DNA from: Shewanella psychrophila
GTDB lineage: Bacteria; Pseudomonadota; Gammaproteobacteria; Enterobacterales; Shewanellaceae
Direction: 5' to 3'
Length of the DNA: 64,000 nt
Assembly (NCBI RefSeq): GCF_002005305.1
Contig: NZ_CP014782.1
Coordinates: 1,178,001-1,242,000, forward strand
In this document: one piece after another, positions 62,435-64,000 of the stretch
How positions within the stretch are numbered: position 1 is the stretch's first letter
How the letters are laid out: each line of letters starts with the position of its first letter
Notes under the pieces: generated by a model
What the model was told of the DNA's origin: nothing
Database searches by the model: none
Seen by the model: the letters and a program-made list of their open reading frames with translations, nothing else
Position numbers and translations under genes: made by a program

Positions 62435-63907
62435 TTACTCGTCCCAAGAACGGCCGTCTTTTGCTATTAGAGCAACGGATGCCACAGGGCCCCAACTGCC
62501 GGCAGGATAGGGTTTTGGCTTCTCATTGCTTTCTTCCCAAGCCTGAATAATTCCGTCAACCCAAGTCCAAGCCTGTTCGACTTCATCACGACGCACAAAT
62601 AGCGCTTGATTACCCAACATAGCCTCGAGTAACAGACGCTCATAGGCATCGGCGATACGTTCGTTTTTAAAGGTATCCGAGAAGCTTAAATCGAGTTTAG
62701 TCGTCTGTAGTCGTTGCTTTTGTTCAAGGCCTGGTACCTTGTTCATCATCTGAATTTCGACACCTTCATGGGGCTGGAGTCGAATAGTCAATTTATTTGG
62801 CGGTAAGTTCCTATAGCTTGAGCGGTATAGGTTATGGGGCGGATTCTTGAAAGAAACGACAATTTCAGAACTTTTGGCAGGCATACGCTTACCACTACGA
62901 AGATAAAATGGCACCCCGGCCCAACGCCAATTGTCGATATCAATTCTTAAGGCAACGAAAGTCTCAGCATTAGATTGAGTATTAGCGCCCTCCTCTTCGA
63001 GGTATCCGGGAACCGGTGAACCTTGCAAGAATCCCGATGAGTATTGACCACGAACCGTATTCTCATAGATATTGTCAGAATTGATAGGACGAAGGGATTT
63101 GAGCACTTTGACCTTTTCATCACGAATGCTGTCAGCATCTAAGTCAACCGGAGGGTCCATAGCAACCAGTGTCAGTACCTGCAACAGATGATTCTGGATC
63201 ATGTCTCGCATCTGACCCGCCTTATCGAAGTAACCCCAACGACCTTCGATACCTACCTCTTCGGCAACGGTGATCTGTACATGATCTATGGTGCGGTTAT
63301 CCCATTTTGAGGCAAACAATGAATTGGCAAAACGAAGTGCGATAAGATTCTGAACAGTTTCTTTACCTAGATAGTGATCGATACGGTAAATTTGATTTTC
63401 ATTGAAGAAGGCAGAAACATGGTCGTTAATAACTTTAGAAGATTCGAGATCGTAGCCGATGGGTTTTTCTAAAACCACACGAGAATCGGGATAAATCAAA
63501 TTTTGTTCATGAAGACAGCGACAGATATCACCAAAAATAGCCGGTGGCGTCGCGAAATAGCTAACCATCACCCGCTTTTCGGGCTCTAGTATATCATGGA
63601 AAGGTTTGTAACCTTCTGACTCCGTAAAATTAGTACCTACATAATGGCAGCGTTGTAAGAAACGTTCGACAGTCTCTTCACAGAGTTCCTCTTTCACGAA
63701 GGTCTTGAGAGCCTTATCGACTAACGCTTTAAATTCTTCTTGAGTAAAACCATCTTTAGCGACACCAAGTACCTTAGTATCGATATTTAGCAGTCCCGCT
63801 TTGTCTAACTGATATAAAGAGGGAAGTAATTTACGCCGCGCTAAATCACCTTTAGTACCAAACAATACAAAATCACAAGCTTTGGCTTCTGGTGTTGTTA
63901 TGCCCAT
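62435..63907 (-). CDS. zwf: Glucose-6-phosphate 1-dehydrogenase
   Basis: 490 aa. NADP fold FGTKGDLARRKLLPSLY (the usual GASGDLA is altered), substrate site RIDHYLGKE, and EKPIGYDLESS. First enzyme of the Entner-Doudoroff and oxidative pentose routes. GGAG lies before the ATG. First gene of the operon; Shewanella relies on this pathway because phosphofructokinase is absent in many strains. A HexR-like palindrome lies about 60 bp upstream. The divergent hexR gene expected beyond is out of view. Confidence 0.96.
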   Translation of the reverse strand: MGITTPEAKACDFVLFGTKGDLARRKLLPSLYQLDKAGLLNIDTKVLGVAKDGFTQEEFKALVDKALKTFVKEELCEETVERFLQRCHYVGTNFTESEGYKPFHDILEPEKRVMVSYFATPPAIFGDICRCLHEQNLIYPDSRVVLEKPIGYDLESSKVINDHVSAFFNENQIYRIDHYLGKETVQNLIALRFANSLFASKWDNRTIDHVQITVAEEVGIEGRWGYFDKAGQMRDMIQNHLLQVLTLVAMDPPVDLDADSIRDEKVKVLKSLRPINSDNIYENTVRGQYSSGFLQGSPVPGYLEEEGANTQSNAETFVALRIDIDNWRWAGVPFYLRSGKRMPAKSSEIVVSFKNPPHNLYRSSYRNLPPNKLTIRLQPHEGVEIQMMNKVPGLEQKQRLQTTKLDLSFSDTFKNERIADAYERLLLEAMLGNQALFVRRDEVEQAWTWVDGIIQAWEESNEKPKPYPAGSWGPVASVALIAKDGRSWDE

Positions 63908-63966
63908 AGCTTCTCAATCTCCTCATGTCACTGTGTTCAATCGAATCGATTTGAAATTCACGTATT

Positions 63967-63984
63967 TGTTGTAATATAACAACA
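63967..63984 (-). promoter_or_regulatory. Candidate HexR site upstream of zwf
   Basis: TGTTGTAATATAACAACA is an almost perfect palindrome and contains TGTAATATAACA, close to the HexR consensus with TGTAAT and ATTACA halves. HexR controls zwf and edd in Shewanella. Confidence 0.5.
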
Positions 63985-64000
63985 GAATTTGTTAATTGCA

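Overview
The window reads as chromosomal DNA of a marine gammaproteobacterium, most likely a Shewanella. The support is gene content and order: lrp divergent from ald, next to ftsK-lolA-rarA-crcB-serS; thrS-infC-rpmI-rplT; tusDCBE; and a zwf-pgl-edd-eda Entner-Doudoroff operon with a HexR-like site. Species cannot be fixed from the sequence alone.

Layout. 1-5.0 kb: the tail of an RND pump gene, a YbaY/META lipoprotein, tRNA-Ser, the purine-nucleoside exporter/regulator pair punC/punR, and a YccA-type membrane protein. 5.1-21.8 kb: housekeeping core (tus sulfur relay, serS, crcB, rarA, lolA, ftsK, lrp, ald, trxB, L20/L35/IF3/ThrRS, a pteridine-reductase-like SDR, riboflavin synthase). infC begins with AUA. 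21.8-24.2 kb: the MATE pump mdtK and a tRNA array Val-Val-fMet-fMet-Val preceded by a decayed initiator tRNA. 24.3-26.7 kb: malic enzyme and a Tsx-like outer-membrane channel.

27-50 kb is the striking part: a purine-catabolism island. A Tsx channel and an NCS2 permease would import purines. guaD and xdhABC make urate; puuD, uraH, uraD, alc and allA take urate towards glyoxylate and urea; a urea channel could release the urea. The same island carries bhcB, bhcC and bhcD homologues (beta-hydroxyaspartate dehydratase, aldolase and iminosuccinate reductase), an IclR regulator resembling bhcR, and an AGXT-type glyoxylate aminotransferase. I infer that purine-derived glyoxylate is assimilated into C4 acids through a beta-hydroxyaspartate cycle, with the usual BhcA replaced by an AGXT-type enzyme. 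A 15-bp quasi-palindrome recurs five times around these genes and is a good candidate BhcR operator. A second palindromic half-site is shared by the promoters of xdhA and the aminotransferase gene. No allantoinase is encoded here.

50-64 kb: a Pat-type acetyltransferase/acyl-CoA synthetase-like protein, a GGDEF cyclase, an EptA lipid A transferase, a dmeF-marR metal-efflux unit, a Gfo/Idh/MocA oxidoreductase, and the zwf-pgl-edd-eda operon. A full IS4-family element (36.1-37.5 kb) and a 183-bp non-autonomous relative with the same ends (59.0-59.2 kb) are both inserted inside terminator hairpins.
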